DNA from: Populus alba
Lineage: Eukaryota > Streptophyta > Magnoliopsida > Malpighiales > Salicaceae
Assembly (NCBI RefSeq): GCF_005239225.2
Contig: NC_133299.1
Span: forward strand, 3,848,967-3,912,966
Direction of reading: 5' to 3'
DNA length: 64,000 bases
Positions within the stretch are counted from its first letter, which is position 1. Every line of letters starts with the position of its first letter. Under the pieces are notes generated by a model. It was not told the origin of the DNA. It did no database searches and saw only the letters and a list, made by a program, of their open reading frames with translations. Made by a program: the position numbers and the translations under genes. Positions 63,550 to 64,000 of this stretch are shown here, in pieces.

Positions 63550-64000
63550 CATTAACACGCTTTTGCATGAACATCAGGTGCAAGCCACTTTTATAATTAA
63601 TTAATATTTTATATGTGTCTAAATACTAAACTGCCATTAATCAAACTTGATACTCACAAAAAAATCAAATGAAAAAGACATTAAAACCTCTTCATATAAG
63701 GCAAGGACTAATTTAATTCAAGGGTATTTTGATAATGTTATTGTACATTTAAAAATAAAAAATTGAAACAACCCCCGCTAGCTGGCTATTTATTGCCTTC
63801 AAGGCCAATTATGTTATGTTTACAAGGGTAAGATTATTATTTTACTGTTCCCATCATAATGACATTAAGTCTAGGTTTACAATAATAAATGCACAGTAAA
63901 AATTAGGGGCTTTTATTTTCTTTTAATATGTAGAAGCTAATATGATTTTAGCCATAATGTTTTTTTTTTTTTTAAAAAAAAGATTAAACATATCCATGTA
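63550..64000. other. AT-rich spacer to the window end
   Basis: No gene or bounded element was recognised. Confidence 0.6.

Noticed and set aside
1..64000. tRNA, rRNA or organelle-derived DNA
   Set aside because: No cloverleaf-like or rRNA sequence noticed on reading; the only tRNA-related text is the primer-site-like word at 33,388.

Overview
The window looks like nuclear DNA from a woody eudicot. It is AT-rich, its genes have many short introns with canonical GT-AG junctions, and it is full of MITE-like, hAT-like and LTR-like repeats. The texture of the repeats suggests Salicaceae (poplar or willow), but that is an inference from style and not from a search. Three complete protein-coding genes can be traced exon by exon, all on the minus strand. 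They fill only a small part of the 64 kb; the rest is repeats and AT-rich spacer.

Layout. 1-10,600: AT-rich intergenic DNA with two stands of one degenerate ~160-bp repeat (about 1.75-2.56 kb and 9.46-10.2 kb) and a ~260-bp triplicated block (4.85-5.62 kb). 11,053-16,078: an ATN1-like RAF-type protein kinase, six coding exons, 351 residues, with an unusually long third intron. 16.8-27.0 kb: repeats, including a small element rich in the word AAACCG, an unexplained GC-richer island (18.1-19.3 kb), and an LTR-like pair (21.76-24.60 kb) enclosing three kinds of minisatellite. 27,202-29,836: an RRP8-type rRNA methyltransferase, nine exons, 257 residues. 30-44 kb: a repeat zone centred on six head-to-tail ~940-bp units (34,723-40,367). 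Each unit carries its own TATA-like promoter and a three-exon small gene that I do not recognise. Every copy is broken, and the array sits between ~400-bp inverted repeats. 44,298-45,074: a Harbinger-like MITE. 46,080-46,405 (+): the last two exons of a chalcone-isomerase-fold (fatty-acid-binding type) gene, apparently a relic. 46,919-49,809: a glucose-6-phosphate 1-epimerase family gene, eight coding exons, 306 residues. 50.2-64 kb: no intact gene; several well-bounded non-autonomous DNA elements (8-bp target duplications at 53.9-54.5, 61.0-61.3 and 62.5-63.5 kb) and a ~1-kb double foldback element (55.9-57.0 kb).

The three intact genes are housekeeping or signalling genes with no obvious shared pathway: a cytosolic-type Ser/Thr kinase, a nucleolar rRNA base methyltransferase and a sugar-phosphate mutarotase. 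The most unusual object is the six-unit array. The predicted gene closes in frame across its introns in the consensus, which argues that it once coded for a ~128-residue protein with a basic tail. Yet each copy carries at least one stop, frameshift or splice lesion, and the copies fall into two alternating subtypes.
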